Source: an uncultured Oscillospiraceae bacterium (GTDB lineage Bacteria > Bacillota > Clostridia > Oscillospirales > Oscillospiraceae). From it: a stretch of DNA of 55,982 nucleotides. The notes under the pieces were generated by a model. That model was not told where the DNA came from. It saw nothing but the letters and a program-made list of their open reading frames with translations, and made no database searches. Every line of letters starts with the position of its first letter. Position 1 is the first letter of the stretch. Shown here in pieces: positions 1-7,973 of this stretch. The position numbers and the translations under genes are program-made. The DNA lies in NCBI GenBank assembly GCA_934590355.1, contig CAKTOX010000011.1, positions 1 to 55,982 of the forward strand, in the 5' to 3' direction.

Positions 1-21
1 AATAGCCCGAGGGCTTGACCT
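1..21 (+). rRNA. 23S rRNA, last ~20 nt (partial)
   Basis: The first bases contain GCCCGAGGGCTTGACC, which resembles the conserved 3' end of Firmicutes 23S rRNA (of the type CTAATAGNNCGAGGNCTTGACC). The 5S gene starts about 65 nt downstream on the same strand, as expected for a 16S-23S-5S operon. The spacer holds a short stem (TTTGAGG at 62-68 with CCTCAAA at 78-84) that could help processing. Only the tail of the gene is in the window, so the call rests on a short match and on context. Confidence 0.7.
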
Positions 22-87
22 ACAGTTATGCAGGCAGCCTTGCCTCTTCTTTCTGTTCAGTTTTGAGGGTGTTATGACCTCAAACAG

Positions 88-204
<117 letters not shown>

Positions 205-207
205 AGA

Positions 208-240
208 AGAACCGCTGCAATCGCAGCGGTTCTTTTTTTC
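208..240 (+). terminator. Intrinsic terminator of the rRNA operon
   Basis: An 11-bp perfect stem (AGAACCGCTGC / GCAGCGGTTCT) with an AATC loop is followed by a run of seven T. It lies directly after the 5S gene. Confidence 0.93.
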
Positions 241-757
241 TCCGCTTTAGCCGCCTGCCGATACGCATTTTGCTGTGGCTCGGCTCGCTTGCCTCGAGGG
301 GCAGAGCGCCTTGACACTTCTGCCTATACATATATTACGTCAGCTCGGTGTCTGTTTTGCCGGCGAAACTGTTGCTGCCACACAGCCCGTGAGTACAATC
401 TTAGTTGGCAGGGCGTTACCGTTCTTGCGCAGTGAAAAATATTGCTGCTGTTGGTAGCGCATTGGCTCAACGCCGGTTGCCCTTGCGTAAAGGGAGCTGT
501 CACCGAAGGTGACTGAGGGATCGTTTTTTTAATTACGATTTGACGCTGCTACGATACGGTTATTGGGTGAACACGGTATCGAAGGTGCGGAGAAAACAAT
601 ATCTGCCACGCACTATTGTAGAGCGAAGCAGCAGTTTTGTCGGAATAACAGCTTCGGGCTGACATAATAGAAGTATCCGTACTGTCTCAAGGCGCTATTA
701 AAAGAACAATCCCTCCGGCTCGGCATACACCGACCCACCTCACTTTGCACAAGGGCG
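241..757. repeat. Gene-free mosaic of intergenic repeat modules, with an inverted REP-like pair
   Basis: No credible gene is visible here. The stretch is made of modules found again across the window. A REP-like unit at 477-522 contains CCCTTGCGTAAAGGGAGC followed by an imperfect hairpin and CTGAGGGAT. A partner in the opposite orientation at about 704-755 contains ATCCCTC and ends CACAAGGG. Between them is a module with CGGTATCGAAGGTGCGGAG and TTTTGTCGGAATAACAG, which resembles parts of the gaps at 4.9-5.1 kb, 9.4-9.5 kb and 43.8-44.0 kb. Confidence 0.7.
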
Positions 758-918
758 ACTGCCGTTGAGGCAGAGCGCTACCGACAATGGAGATAGATTA
801 AACTGCGCAAGCACGGTGACAGGCTGCGGCGGTTTTGTCGACACTCTCGTTACCGAGCCGAGGCAATAGATGTATTCGTAAAGTTTTAAAACGAACTGCC
901 CCTCGCGGCGAGCGAGTG
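758..918. repeat. Long intergenic repeat, copy 1
   Basis: Bases 758-835 are identical to 2005-2082 (78 nt). Bases 783-918 are identical to 7987-8122 (136 nt). The unit begins GAGGCAGAGCGCTACCGACA, has an internal dyad of the form CGGTGAC ... GTTACCG, and ends GCGGCGAGCGAGTG. No reading frame is conserved between copies, so it is not coding. Confidence 0.9.
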
Positions 919-1042
919 CCTTCCCCTTGAGGGGAAGGTGCCGCCATAGGCGGCGGATGAGGTGTTTAAATTCCTCATTGTAAGACATTAATTCACCTCA
1001 TCAGTCAGCTATCGCTGACAGCTTCCCCTCAAGGGGAAGCCA
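919..1042. repeat. BIME-like inverted pair of REP-like palindromes
   Basis: The left unit is CTTCCCCTTGAGGGGAAG followed by a second hairpin and GGATGAGGTG. The right unit is the same arrangement on the other strand: CACCTCATCAGTCAGC, a hairpin, then CTTCCCCTCAAGGGGAAG. About 30 nt separate them. The same architecture recurs at 15869-16002, with single units at 45375-45424 and, as a variant, 43887-43935. This matches the general plan of REP/BIME elements, but no REP-associated transposase is in the window. Confidence 0.8.
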
Positions 1043-1198
1043 ATTTCGCTACGGACATTGGCGGTAGATTAAACTGCGGTGTCACGGTAACGGACTGAGG
1101 CGGTTTTGTCGGTACTCTCGTAACCGAGTACCCACAATAAGCGCATAGTCAGGGCTTTAAAACGAATTGCCCACATGACAATGGCAACAGGCGGTTGC
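1043..1198. repeat. Mosaic intergenic repeat module
   Basis: This stretch holds another copy of the module with TTAAACTGC, CACGGTAACGGACTG, GGCGGTTTTGTCGG and CTCGTAACCGAG, diverged from the copies at 770-918 and 16.06 kb. It ends with AACGAATTGCCC and runs up to the -35 element of the next gene. Confidence 0.7.
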
Positions 1199-1227
1199 TT
1201 GTCTTTTGCCCGAGGGTAGATTATAAT
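1199..1227 (+). promoter_or_regulatory. Sigma-A type promoter of the XRE/zinc-ribbon gene
   Basis: TTGTCT, a 17-nt spacer and a consensus TATAAT lie about 20 nt upstream of the start codon. The ribosome site GAGGTGA is at 1233-1240. Confidence 0.75.
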
Positions 1228-1247
1228 ATCCGCGAGGTGATGAAATC

Positions 1248-2015
1248 ATGGACACGAAGGACGTAATTTTTGAGCTGCGCACGAAAAGCGGGCTGTCGCA
1301 GGATGAGCTTGCGGAGAAGATGTTCGTGACACGGCAGGCGGTCTCGCGCTGGGAAAACGGCGAAACCACGCCCAATGTCGAAACGCTCAAGCTCCTGTCG
1401 CGGCTGTTTGACGTTTCGATAAACACGCTGCTCGGCTCGCCGCGCCGTCTCGTATGCCAGTGCTGCGGGATGCCGCTCACGGACGGCGAGATCAGCCGCG
1501 ACGCCGAGGGCTTTCCCGACGAGGAATATTGCAAATGGTGCTGCGCCGACGGACAGTTTATGTACCACGACATGGACGAGCTCATCGAGGTCTGCGCCCG
1601 AAATATGGCCGGCGAGGGCTGCACGGGCGAGCAGGCGCGCGCGTATTTGAGAGAAATGCTCCCAACGCTCGACTATTGGAAAAATGGCAAAAACCTTGCG
1701 GGTGCCGAGAGCTTTACCCGATTGAAGCAGGGGCTCATCGACGATTTTAACGCGCTGGGTATCGCCGGTATGCCGCGCGTGGAGGAGCTTATCGCCCTTG
1801 TCGGCAGCCACGTCAATCTCGAGTACCGTCTGCCCGGCGGCGAGAGCGCGAGGTTTCTTGACGATGATGCCACCTATCTTGGCTATGAGCTGCAAGGTGA
1901 GCGCGGCGGCAGGCGCTTCGGAATTGTCGGCAACGCCGAGTTTCTGCTTGTTTGCAGCTACGGCGAAGACGCCGCCCCCGAGCTGCTCGTCTACAAAACC
2001 CGCAACTGCCGTTGA
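1248..2015 (+). CDS. XRE-family regulator with zinc-ribbon domain
   Basis: This 255-aa protein is predicted to be a cytoplasmic DNA-binding regulator. Residues 1-63 form an XRE-type helix-turn-helix (LSQDELAEKMFVTRQAVSRW). Residues 69-110 form a putative zinc ribbon with Cys70, Cys72/73, Cys95 and Cys98/99, like the zinc_ribbon_2 domain often attached to Firmicutes XRE proteins. The last ~110 residues form a domain I do not recognise. The ATG has GAGGTGA 7 nt upstream and a good promoter. The gene stands alone. Its last codons, TGC CGT TGA, lie inside the intergenic repeat that starts at 2005, and the same repeat lies upstream at 758. The target genes and the ligand (metal or redox signal) are unknown. 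Confidence 0.85.
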   Translation: MDTKDVIFELRTKSGLSQDELAEKMFVTRQAVSRWENGETTPNVETLKLLSRLFDVSINTLLGSPRRLVCQCCGMPLTDGEISRDAEGFPDEEYCKWCCADGQFMYHDMDELIEVCARNMAGEGCTGEQARAYLREMLPTLDYWKNGKNLAGAESFTRLKQGLIDDFNALGIAGMPRVEELIALVGSHVNLEYRLPGGESARFLDDDATYLGYELQGERGGRRFGIVGNAEFLLVCSYGEDAAPELLVYKTRNCR

Positions 2016-2364
2016 GGCAGAGCGCTACCGACAATGGAGATAGATTAAACTGCGCAAGCACGGTGACAGGCTGCGGCGGTTTGGTCAGTATTCTCGTAAC
2101 CGAGCTATTGCAATAACCGTATTCGTACTATCCCAAGGCGAACCGCCCCTGCGGCGAGCAGCGGGCGAGCAATGCTCGCCCCTACGGCGTTGCCGGAAGT
2201 GCAGACAAAGACAACACTCACGGGAGGCGCTGCACATATGGTTTTGTCGGCAGCTTCGTAACCGAGCTGACGTAAAAACCGTATCGGTAAAATCCCAAGG
2301 CGAACTGCCCCTCGCGGCGAGCGAGCCACCGCAATAGATGTATCGGCAAAATCTAAAATCGCCA
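2005..2364. repeat. Long intergenic repeat, copy 2, plus further modules
   Basis: Bases 2005-2082 are identical to 758-835, then the copy diverges. At 2163-2181 is the near-perfect palindrome GGGCGAGCAATGCTCGCCC, followed by CTAC, also seen at 4742-4760 and 9402-9420. Modules with TTTTGTCGGCAGCTTCGTAA and ACCGTATCGGTAAAATC follow, resembling 4.98-5.1 kb and 16.1 kb. The first 11 bases overlap the end of the XRE gene. No other gene is visible. Confidence 0.85.
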
Positions 2365-2405
2365 TAAAAAACCCTCGGCAATACAGAAGTATTGCCGAGG
2401 GTTTT
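2365..2405 (-). terminator. Intrinsic terminator of pnp
   Basis: A 13-bp perfect stem (CCCTCGGCAATAC / GTATTGCCGAGGG) is followed on the minus strand by a T run. It lies about 30 nt beyond the pnp stop codon. Confidence 0.92.
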
Positions 2406-2436
2406 GCTGTGTTCGGGGTTATGGCTTTAATGGCTG

Positions 2437-4554
2437 TCAGGCCTCGCCGCGCTCCTTGAGAGCGTCCTTGCGGGAGAGGTTGACTCTGCCGCGGTCGTCG
2501 ATCTCGGTGACCTTGACCCAAGTCATGTCGCCGACGTTCAGAACGTCCTCGACCTTCTCGGTGCGCTTAAACTCAAGGTCCTTGATGTGGCACATGCCGT
2601 CCTTGCCCGGTGCAAGCTCGATGAACGCGCCGATGGGGATGATGCGCACGACCTTGCCGTAGTACAGAGCGCCGACCTCGGGCTCGAAAACGATGTTTTC
2701 GATGGTCTGGCGAGCTGCGCGGCAGGCCTCGATGTCTTCGGAGGCGATGTAGATGCTGCCGTCGTCCTCAATGTCGATCTTGCAGCCGGTGTCGGCGGTG
2801 ATCTTCTGGATGACCTTGCCGCCGGAGCCGATGACCTCGCGGATCTTGTCGGGGTTGATCTTCATCTGGATCATCTTCGGGGCGCTCTTTGCAAGCTCCT
2901 TGCGGGGCTCGGGCAGAGCCTTGAGCATGACCTCGTCGAGGATCTGGAAGCGAGCCTCGCGGGTGATCTCGAAGGCTTCCTTGACGATCTCGTGCTTCAG
3001 GCCGTCGTTCTTGAGGTCCATCTGAATGGCGGTGATGCCGGCCTTGGTGCCTGCGACCTTGAAGTCCATCTCGCCGTGGAAGTCCTCAACGCCCTGGATG
3101 TCGATGAAGGTGGTGAAGTCGTCGCCGTCCTGAATCAGACCGCAGGAGATGCCCGCGACGGGAGCCTTGAGGGGAACGCCTGCGTCCATGAGAGCGAGGG
3201 TGGTGCCGCAGATGGAGCCCTGAGAGGTGGAGCCGTTGGAGGAGAGGATCTCGGACACTACGCGGATGGTGTACGGGAAGTCCTCAACGTCGGGGATGAC
3301 GCTCTCGAGCGCCTTCTCAACGAGTGCGCCGTGACCGTATTCGCGGCGGCCGGTGCTGCGGCTCGGGCGAGCCTCGCCGGTGGAGTAGGAGGGCATATTG
3401 TAGTGGTGCATGAAGCGCTTCTCTTCCTCTTCCCAGATGGTGTCGAGCTTCTGAGACATGGAGAGGGTTGCGAGGGTCGCAATGGACAGCACCTGAGTCT
3501 GGCCGCGGGTGAACAGTGCCGAGCCGTGGACTCTGGGGATAAGACCGACCTCGCTGCCGAGGGGGCGGATCTCATTCATTGCACGGCCGTCAACGCGCTT
3601 GCCCGCGAGCAGCCACTTCTTAACGACCTTCTTTTGCAGCTTGTAGAGGATCTCGTCCATGTACTGCATGATGTCGGGGTGATCCTCGGAGTATTTTTCC
3701 TCCATTGCGGTGACCCACTCGTTCACGCGCGCCTCGCGCACGTTCTTGTCGGCGGTGTCCATGCAGTACTCCATGCCCTCGAACTCGTTCTCAACGAGCT
3801 TCTCGAACAGCTCATCGTCGAAGGAGGCGTGCTCGTACTCGAATTTGGGCTTGCCGATCTCCGCGACCATCTTGTCGATGAGGTCAAGGACGGGCTGAAG
3901 GTGCTCGTGAGCCTGAACGATGCCCTCGTACATGACGTCGTCGGGAACCTGGTCGGCCTCGGACTCGATCATGACGATCTTCTTGTGGGTGGCGGCGATG
4001 GTGGTGATCATGCGGTTAGTCTTGCGCTGCTCCTGCGTGGGGTTAAACAGGAACTTCTCGCCGTCCCAGCCGAGAACGATGCCGGCGATGGGGCCGTTGA
4101 AGGGAACGTCGGAGATACTGACTGCGGCGGATGCGCCGATCATAGCGGTGATCTCGGGGCTGCAATCGCGGTCAACGGAGAGGACCTCGCAGGCGATGAC
4201 AACGTCGTTGCGCAGGTCGCTCGGGAACAGGGGGCGCATGGGACGGTCGATGAGGCGGGATGCGAGGACTGCGGGCAGGCTGGGCTTACCCTCGCGGCGC
4301 ATGAAGCTGCCGGGGATGCGGCCGACCGCGTACAGCTTCTCGTTGAAGTCAACTGCGAGGGGGAAGTAGTCGATGCCGTCCTTGGGACGGGCGGATGCGG
4401 TGCAGGTGACGAGGACGGTGGTCTCGCCGTAGGTGACGAGGACGGCGGCGTTGCAAAGCTCTGCCATCTTGCCGACTTCCATCTTCAGAGGGCGGCCTTC
4501 GTACTCGATCTCAAACTTTCTGTACTCAGGAAATTCTTTGTGAGTGATTATCAT
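2437..4554 (-). CDS. pnp: Polyribonucleotide nucleotidyltransferase (PNPase)
   Basis: PNPase degrades RNA 3' to 5' by phosphorolysis and acts as a trimer in mRNA turnover. The 705 aa contain two RNase PH cores separated by an all-helical domain, a KH domain (IREVIGSGGKVIQKI, about residue 565) and a C-terminal S1 domain (VGALYYGKVVRIIPIGAFIE). This is full family length. The start has AAAAGGAGC upstream. The leader can form a CGGAGC/GCTCCG stem (4591-4620), perhaps comparable to the autoregulated pnp leaders of other bacteria, but that is inference. rpsO lies upstream on the same strand, the usual rpsO-pnp order, but a terminator and about 560 bp of repeats separate them here. Confidence 0.98.
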   Translation of the reverse strand: MIITHKEFPEYRKFEIEYEGRPLKMEVGKMAELCNAAVLVTYGETTVLVTCTASARPKDGIDYFPLAVDFNEKLYAVGRIPGSFMRREGKPSLPAVLASRLIDRPMRPLFPSDLRNDVVIACEVLSVDRDCSPEITAMIGASAAVSISDVPFNGPIAGIVLGWDGEKFLFNPTQEQRKTNRMITTIAATHKKIVMIESEADQVPDDVMYEGIVQAHEHLQPVLDLIDKMVAEIGKPKFEYEHASFDDELFEKLVENEFEGMEYCMDTADKNVREARVNEWVTAMEEKYSEDHPDIMQYMDEILYKLQKKVVKKWLLAGKRVDGRAMNEIRPLGSEVGLIPRVHGSALFTRGQTQVLSIATLATLSMSQKLDTIWEEEEKRFMHHYNMPSYSTGEARPSRSTGRREYGHGALVEKALESVIPDVEDFPYTIRVVSEILSSNGSTSQGSICGTTLALMDAGVPLKAPVAGISCGLIQDGDDFTTFIDIQGVEDFHGEMDFKVAGTKAGITAIQMDLKNDGLKHEIVKEAFEITREARFQILDEVMLKALPEPRKELAKSAPKMIQMKINPDKIREVIGSGGKVIQKITADTGCKIDIEDDGSIYIASEDIEACRAARQTIENIVFEPEVGALYYGKVVRIIPIGAFIELAPGKDGMCHIKDLEFKRTEKVEDVLNVGDMTWVKVTEIDDRGRVNLSRKDALKERGEA

Positions 4555-4669
4555 TTGTTTTGCTCCTTTTCATTTTTTTATTTAAAATCGCCGGAGCATA
4601 GCACTTGGAAATGAGCTCCGCGTCGGAACTTATTTTCAAATACTAAGCTCAAACGGCGACTTTTTATTT

Positions 4670-5117
4670 CGTTACGGGCATTGGTGGGTGAGTTTGCTGC
4701 GGTGGCTCGGTAACTATTCTACCGACGAAACCATCACAAGCGGGCGAGCAATGCTCGCCCCTACGGCATAGCTTGCACTTCCGACAACAATGTAGGGGCG
4801 ACCATTGGTCGCCCGCTGTTGCGGCTTTGTCGGAAGTTCGTCACCGTGTCGGCGCAGTTTAATTTACCGTCATTGTTCGTAGCGCTCTGCCTCAACAGCA
4901 GTTGCCCTTTACGCAAGGGAGCCAAGACTGCACCACGATAGTGCGCGGCAGATATTGTTTCCTCCGCATTTTCGATACCGGGCGACCGCAAAAACCGTAT
5001 CGGCAAAATCTCAAGGCGCATCGCACCCATGGCAATGGCGCGGTAACTATGGTTTCCTCCGCAGCTTCGATACCGTGTTCACGCAATATGTGTATCCGCA
5101 GGTGCGCAAAAGCGAGA
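4670..5117. repeat. Mosaic of intergenic repeats between rpsO and pnp
   Basis: No gene is visible. The palindrome GGGCGAGCAATGCTCGCCC (4742-4760, followed by CTAC) and its inverted relative GGGCGACCATTGGTCGCCC (4796-4814, preceded by GTAG) bracket about 35 nt. An inverted copy of the 770-830 module lies at about 4830-4895. A REP-like piece, GCCCTTTACGCAAGGGAGC, is near 4904. A module with TTTCCTCCGCAGCTTCGATA at 5051-5070 matches 43.98 kb. The 4572-4669 stretch is the pnp leader and shows no repeat module. Confidence 0.75.
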
Positions 5118-5156
5118 TTAAAAAAGCAGGGGACAGTATTCACTTGTCCCCTGCTT
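5118..5156 (-). terminator. Intrinsic terminator of rpsO
   Basis: A 10-bp GC-rich stem (GCAGGGGACA / TGTCCCCTGC) is followed on the minus strand by six T, about 35 nt after the rpsO stop. Confidence 0.92.
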
Positions 5157-5188
5157 TAAACCTTCATACCCTTCGGAAATGCCGGGAA

Positions 5189-5455
5189 TTACTTACGGAT
5201 GCCCAGCTTTGCAATGATTGCGCGGTAACGCTCGATATCCTTCTTTGCGAGGTAGTCGAGCAGACGGCGGCGCTTACCGACCATCTTGTACATGCCCAGA
5301 CGGCTGTGGTCGTCGTTGGGATGGACCTTCAGGTGAGCGGTCAGCTCGCGGATGCGCTGAGTGAGGATAGCAATCTGGACCTCGGGAGAACCGGTGTCGT
5401 TCTCGTGGGTCTTGTTCTCTGCGATAACAGCAGTCTTAGTCTCTTTGGTGATCAT
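5189..5455 (-). CDS. rpsO: 30S ribosomal protein S15
   Basis: S15 is a primary 16S rRNA binder in the central domain of the small subunit. The 88 aa match the family from end to end (TGSPEVQIAILTQRI, DDHSRLGMYKMVGKRRRLLDYL). I chose the internal ATG giving MITKETKT because AAAGGGG lies 8 nt upstream and family members start here. A longer upstream frame has no ribosome site. The gene has its own promoter at 5549-5577 and a terminator, so it is monocistronic. The ~85-nt leader could carry an S15 autoregulatory fold, as in other bacteria, but I cannot assign one. Confidence 0.98.
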   Translation of the reverse strand: MITKETKTAVIAENKTHENDTGSPEVQIAILTQRIRELTAHLKVHPNDDHSRLGMYKMVGKRRRLLDYLAKKDIERYRAIIAKLGIRK

Positions 5456-5548
5456 AATGATACCCCTTTCTGAATTTTCATATACCCTGTGTCTAAGTAA
5501 AGGGATGAAAGGTCTCCCAAATACTGAGTGCACGGGCTTAGCCTTGTA

Positions 5549-5577
5549 ATTCTAACACCTGCCGCGGAATTTGTAAA
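5549..5577 (-). promoter_or_regulatory. Sigma-A type promoter of rpsO
   Basis: On the minus strand TTTACA, a 17-nt spacer and TAGAAT lie about 95 nt upstream of the S15 start codon. Confidence 0.75.
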
Positions 5578-5595
5578 GCCTTTTTTGCCCTGCTT

Positions 5596-6081
5596 TTAAG
5601 GATTTGCGTCCGCAACGGCAAAATAAATGCTCAAAAGCGTGTCCGCATCCGCGCCCTGCGCCATACCTGCCGACCAGCTCATGCCGCCGAGGTACCAGTA
5701 CACTATGCCTGCGCCCTCGCCGTCGGTCTTGACGACGGGGTCGCCCTGTAAAAGCTGCGGGGTGGAGAGGTTTTCGCTCTTCCACTTGTAGTTCATGCCG
5801 GAGATATCCTCCTGCTTGTCGGTCTTTTGCGCGCGGACGGTGAAGCTGCCGTAATCGGCCTGATACAGCACCTTGCCGCCGCCGAGGTCTGTCGTCGAGT
5901 AGCTTGTCGGGGTCTTGCCGCCGATCTCGGGCATGACGACGCCCGCCGCCTCAAACTCCTGCGCGCTTGAGTCCTTCATGGGGTTGGCGATCTGCGTGCC
6001 GCCGTTTTTCGCGCAGGCGCCGAGAGCGAATATTATCGCAAGGCACAGTGCCGCGCACAGTGTTTTTTTCATGCTTTTCAT
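5596..6081 (-). CDS. Predicted lipoprotein of unknown function
   Basis: The 161-aa product begins with a charged, hydrophobic signal peptide ending in the lipobox LGAC (Cys at about residue 23). It should be lipidated and held on the outer face of the membrane. The rest (about 138 residues) is soluble and contains GGKVLYQADYGSFTVRAQKT. I do not recognise the family. AAAGGAG lies 8 nt before the first ATG. A second ATG three codons in is possible. The gene is divergent from yfbR and ends about 20 nt before the -35 element of the rpsO promoter. No terminator was seen. Confidence 0.8.
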   Translation of the reverse strand: MKSMKKTLCAALCLAIIFALGACAKNGGTQIANPMKDSSAQEFEAAGVVMPEIGGKTPTSYSTTDLGGGKVLYQADYGSFTVRAQKTDKQEDISGMNYKWKSENLSTPQLLQGDPVVKTDGEGAGIVYWYLGGMSWSAGMAQGADADTLLSIYFAVADANP

Positions 6082-6147
6082 GTTGTCAGCTCCTTTTTCG
6101 CCTTTGTCCGATATGACGCCCTCGCGCGAAAAAAGTTCCGCAAATAT

Positions 6148-6176
6148 TTGATATTATCCGCGCGATGTGATAATAT
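6148..6176 (+). promoter_or_regulatory. Promoter of the yfbR operon
   Basis: TTGATA, a 17-nt spacer and TAATAT lie about 50 nt upstream of the yfbR start codon. Confidence 0.6.
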
Positions 6177-6227
6177 ACAGCAGAATAATATGCTCATTTA
6201 TTTTACATTAAAAACCGGAGAAATGCA

Positions 6228-6815
6228 ATGGAAAGTAACTTTTTCGCACTCATCTCGCGTATGCGCTATATCGAGCGCTGGAGCCTGATGCGCAATTCTA
6301 TACACGAAAACATTCAGGAGCACAGCCACATGGTCGCCGTCATCGCGCACGCGCTCGGCGTCATCCGCCGCGACGTTTACGGCATCGACTGCGACCCGAA
6401 CGCCTGCGCCGCGGTCGCGCTGTATCACGATGCAAGCGAGATACTCACGGGCGACCTGCCCACGCCTATAAAATACCACGACGAGGAGATCATGAGCGCG
6501 TACAGGCGCGTTGAGACCATCGCGTCGGAAAAGCTCCTGGGTATGCTCCCCGCCGAGCTTCAGGGCGCGTTTGAGCCGCTGCTGACGGGGCAGACACGCA
6601 AGGAGCTGTATCCCATCGTGAAGGCGGCGGACAAGCTGAGTGCATATATTAAATGCATCGAGGAGCGCAAGGCGGGCAGCACCGAGTTTTTGAGTGCCGA
6701 GAAGCAGACGCTTGCCGCCATCCACGCCTACGGGCTGCCGGAGGCGGAGTATTTCATCGAGCATTTCATTCCGGCTTTTGAAAAAACTCTTGACGAATTG
6801 GGGACGATCAAATAA
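6228..6815 (+). CDS. yfbR: YfbR-type HD-domain 5'-deoxynucleotidase
   Basis: YfbR removes phosphate from deoxyribonucleoside 5'-monophosphates and helps balance dNTP pools. The 195 aa align over their full length with E. coli YfbR. Shared motifs are LMRN near residue 20, ENIQEHS, YHDASEILTGDLPTPIKY and the C-terminal YF..F.P.F...LDE. Predicted metal and catalytic residues are His32, His67-Asp68, Glu71 and Asp135. The ribosome site CGGAG is 7 nt before the ATG. The stop overlaps the next start by 1 nt (TAATG), so translation of the DUF896 gene is probably coupled. Confidence 0.93.
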   Translation: MESNFFALISRMRYIERWSLMRNSIHENIQEHSHMVAVIAHALGVIRRDVYGIDCDPNACAAVALYHDASEILTGDLPTPIKYHDEEIMSAYRRVETIASEKLLGMLPAELQGAFEPLLTGQTRKELYPIVKAADKLSAYIKCIEERKAGSTEFLSAEKQTLAAIHAYGLPEAEYFIEHFIPAFEKTLDELGTIK

Positions 6816-7024
6816 TGGAAAATTCAAAGCTTCAGAGAATAAACGAGCTGGCGCGGCTTAAAAAAGAGCGCGAGCTCACGGCGGAGGAGCTTGCCGAGCG
6901 CGATGCGCTGCGCAAGGAGTATCTTGACGAGTGGCGCAAGGGAGCGATAGAGGTGCTCGAAAACACTTATATACAGACTCCCGACGGCAAAAAGCATAAG
7001 CTCCGCCGAAAGGACGAAAAATGA
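6815..7024 (+). CDS. DUF896 (YnzC family) small protein
   Basis: This 69-aa charged, helical protein matches the DUF896/UPF0291 family, known from Firmicutes YnzC: INELARLKKERELTAEELAE and RDALRKEYLDEWR near the N-terminus, then a basic tail. YnzC proteins form small helical bundles and their molecular role is not settled. The start overlaps the yfbR stop by 1 nt and the stop overlaps the transporter start by 4 nt (ATGA), so the three genes are one tightly coupled operon. Confidence 0.93.
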   Translation: MENSKLQRINELARLKKERELTAEELAERDALRKEYLDEWRKGAIEVLENTYIQTPDGKKHKLRRKDEK

Positions 7025-7959
7025 GCAGCATCGGAGTCTGTCTGAACGCTGTCATACCGATTTTTCTTATAATGGCGCTCGGCTGCCTTGCGAGGCATCT
7101 GGGCGCTATACGCCGTGAGGACGTGCCGCGGCTCAACAGGATGCTGTTTCGCTGCTTCATGCCGCTGATGCTGTTTTATAACATCTACACCTCCGATATT
7201 TCCGGCGTGGTGCAGCCCAAGCTCATCGCGTTCGCGGCGTTCGGCGTCGTCGCCGAGGTGTTGCTCGCGCTCGGCTATGTGCTGCTGACCGAGAAAAATC
7301 CCGACAAGCGCGGCGTGAAGATACAGGGCATTTTCCGCTCGAATTTTGTCATAATCGGGCTGCCGCTCGCAACGGCGCTCGTGCCCGATGCCGACGCGGG
7401 GCCGGTGGTCGTGCTCATCGCGGTGGTCGTGCCGATCTTTAACGCCGTCGCGGTGGTTATGCTTGAGCTTTTCGGCGGCAGGAGACCGAATTTCCTTGCG
7501 CTGCTTGCCGACGTTGCGAAAAATCCGCTCATATTGGGCACCGTTGCGGGGCTTGCGTTCGCGCTTGCGGGCATTGAGCTGCCCGAGCCGCTGCTGTCGG
7601 CGGTCAGGCAGATAAGCGCCGCGACCAACCCCATGATGCTCTTTGCCCTCGGCGCGTTTTTCCGCTGGGGCGGCATTAAAAATTACGTCCGCGACCTCGT
7701 CGAGGTCTGTCTCGGCAGGCTCGTCGTGATGCCCGCGACCTTTCTCACCCTCGCATACCTTATGAATATCCGCGGCATCGCCTTTGCCGGCATGATCGCG
7801 ATCTTCGGCTCGGCGACCGCCATCGCGTCGTTCACCATGGTCCAGCAGATGGGCGGCGACGACGAGCTTGCGGGCGATATCGTCGTTGCGACCAGCGCCC
7901 TGTGCTGCTTCACCATGTTCGCGTGGTCGCTGCTGTTTAAATCCCTCGGCGCCTTCTAA
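7021..7959 (+). CDS. AEC-family (auxin efflux carrier type) transporter
   Basis: This 312-aa integral membrane protein has about ten hydrophobic segments. The N-terminal helix runs into LARHLGAIRREDVPRLNRML, and the conserved second half includes SAATNPMMLFALGAFF and GSATAIASFTMVQQMGGD. AEC proteins are secondary carriers, in bacteria often for organic acids such as malate or malonate. The substrate here is unknown. It is the last gene of the yfbR operon. The stop is followed within about 15 nt by a copy of the long intergenic repeat, and no classical terminator was seen. Confidence 0.9.
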   Translation: MSSIGVCLNAVIPIFLIMALGCLARHLGAIRREDVPRLNRMLFRCFMPLMLFYNIYTSDISGVVQPKLIAFAAFGVVAEVLLALGYVLLTEKNPDKRGVKIQGIFRSNFVIIGLPLATALVPDADAGPVVVLIAVVVPIFNAVAVVMLELFGGRRPNFLALLADVAKNPLILGTVAGLAFALAGIELPEPLLSAVRQISAATNPMMLFALGAFFRWGGIKNYVRDLVEVCLGRLVVMPATFLTLAYLMNIRGIAFAGMIAIFGSATAIASFTMVQQMGGDDELAGDIVVATSALCCFTMFAWSLLFKSLGAF

Positions 7960-7973
7960 CCATTGCCATGGGG

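Noticed and set aside
911..1042. Regularly spaced palindromes that might suggest a CRISPR array
   Set aside because: Units are inverted rather than direct, spacers are not of equal length, and no cas genes are present.
241..1198. Several short open frames between the 5S gene and the XRE gene
   Set aside because: They run through repeat modules, have no ribosome sites, and the frames are not kept between repeat copies.
2587..4614. Very long open frame (about 675 codons) on the plus strand across pnp
   Set aside because: It is antisense to a clear PNPase gene, has low-complexity Asp/Leu/Val/Ala-rich translation and no ribosome site. Long antisense frames are expected from strong third-base GC bias.
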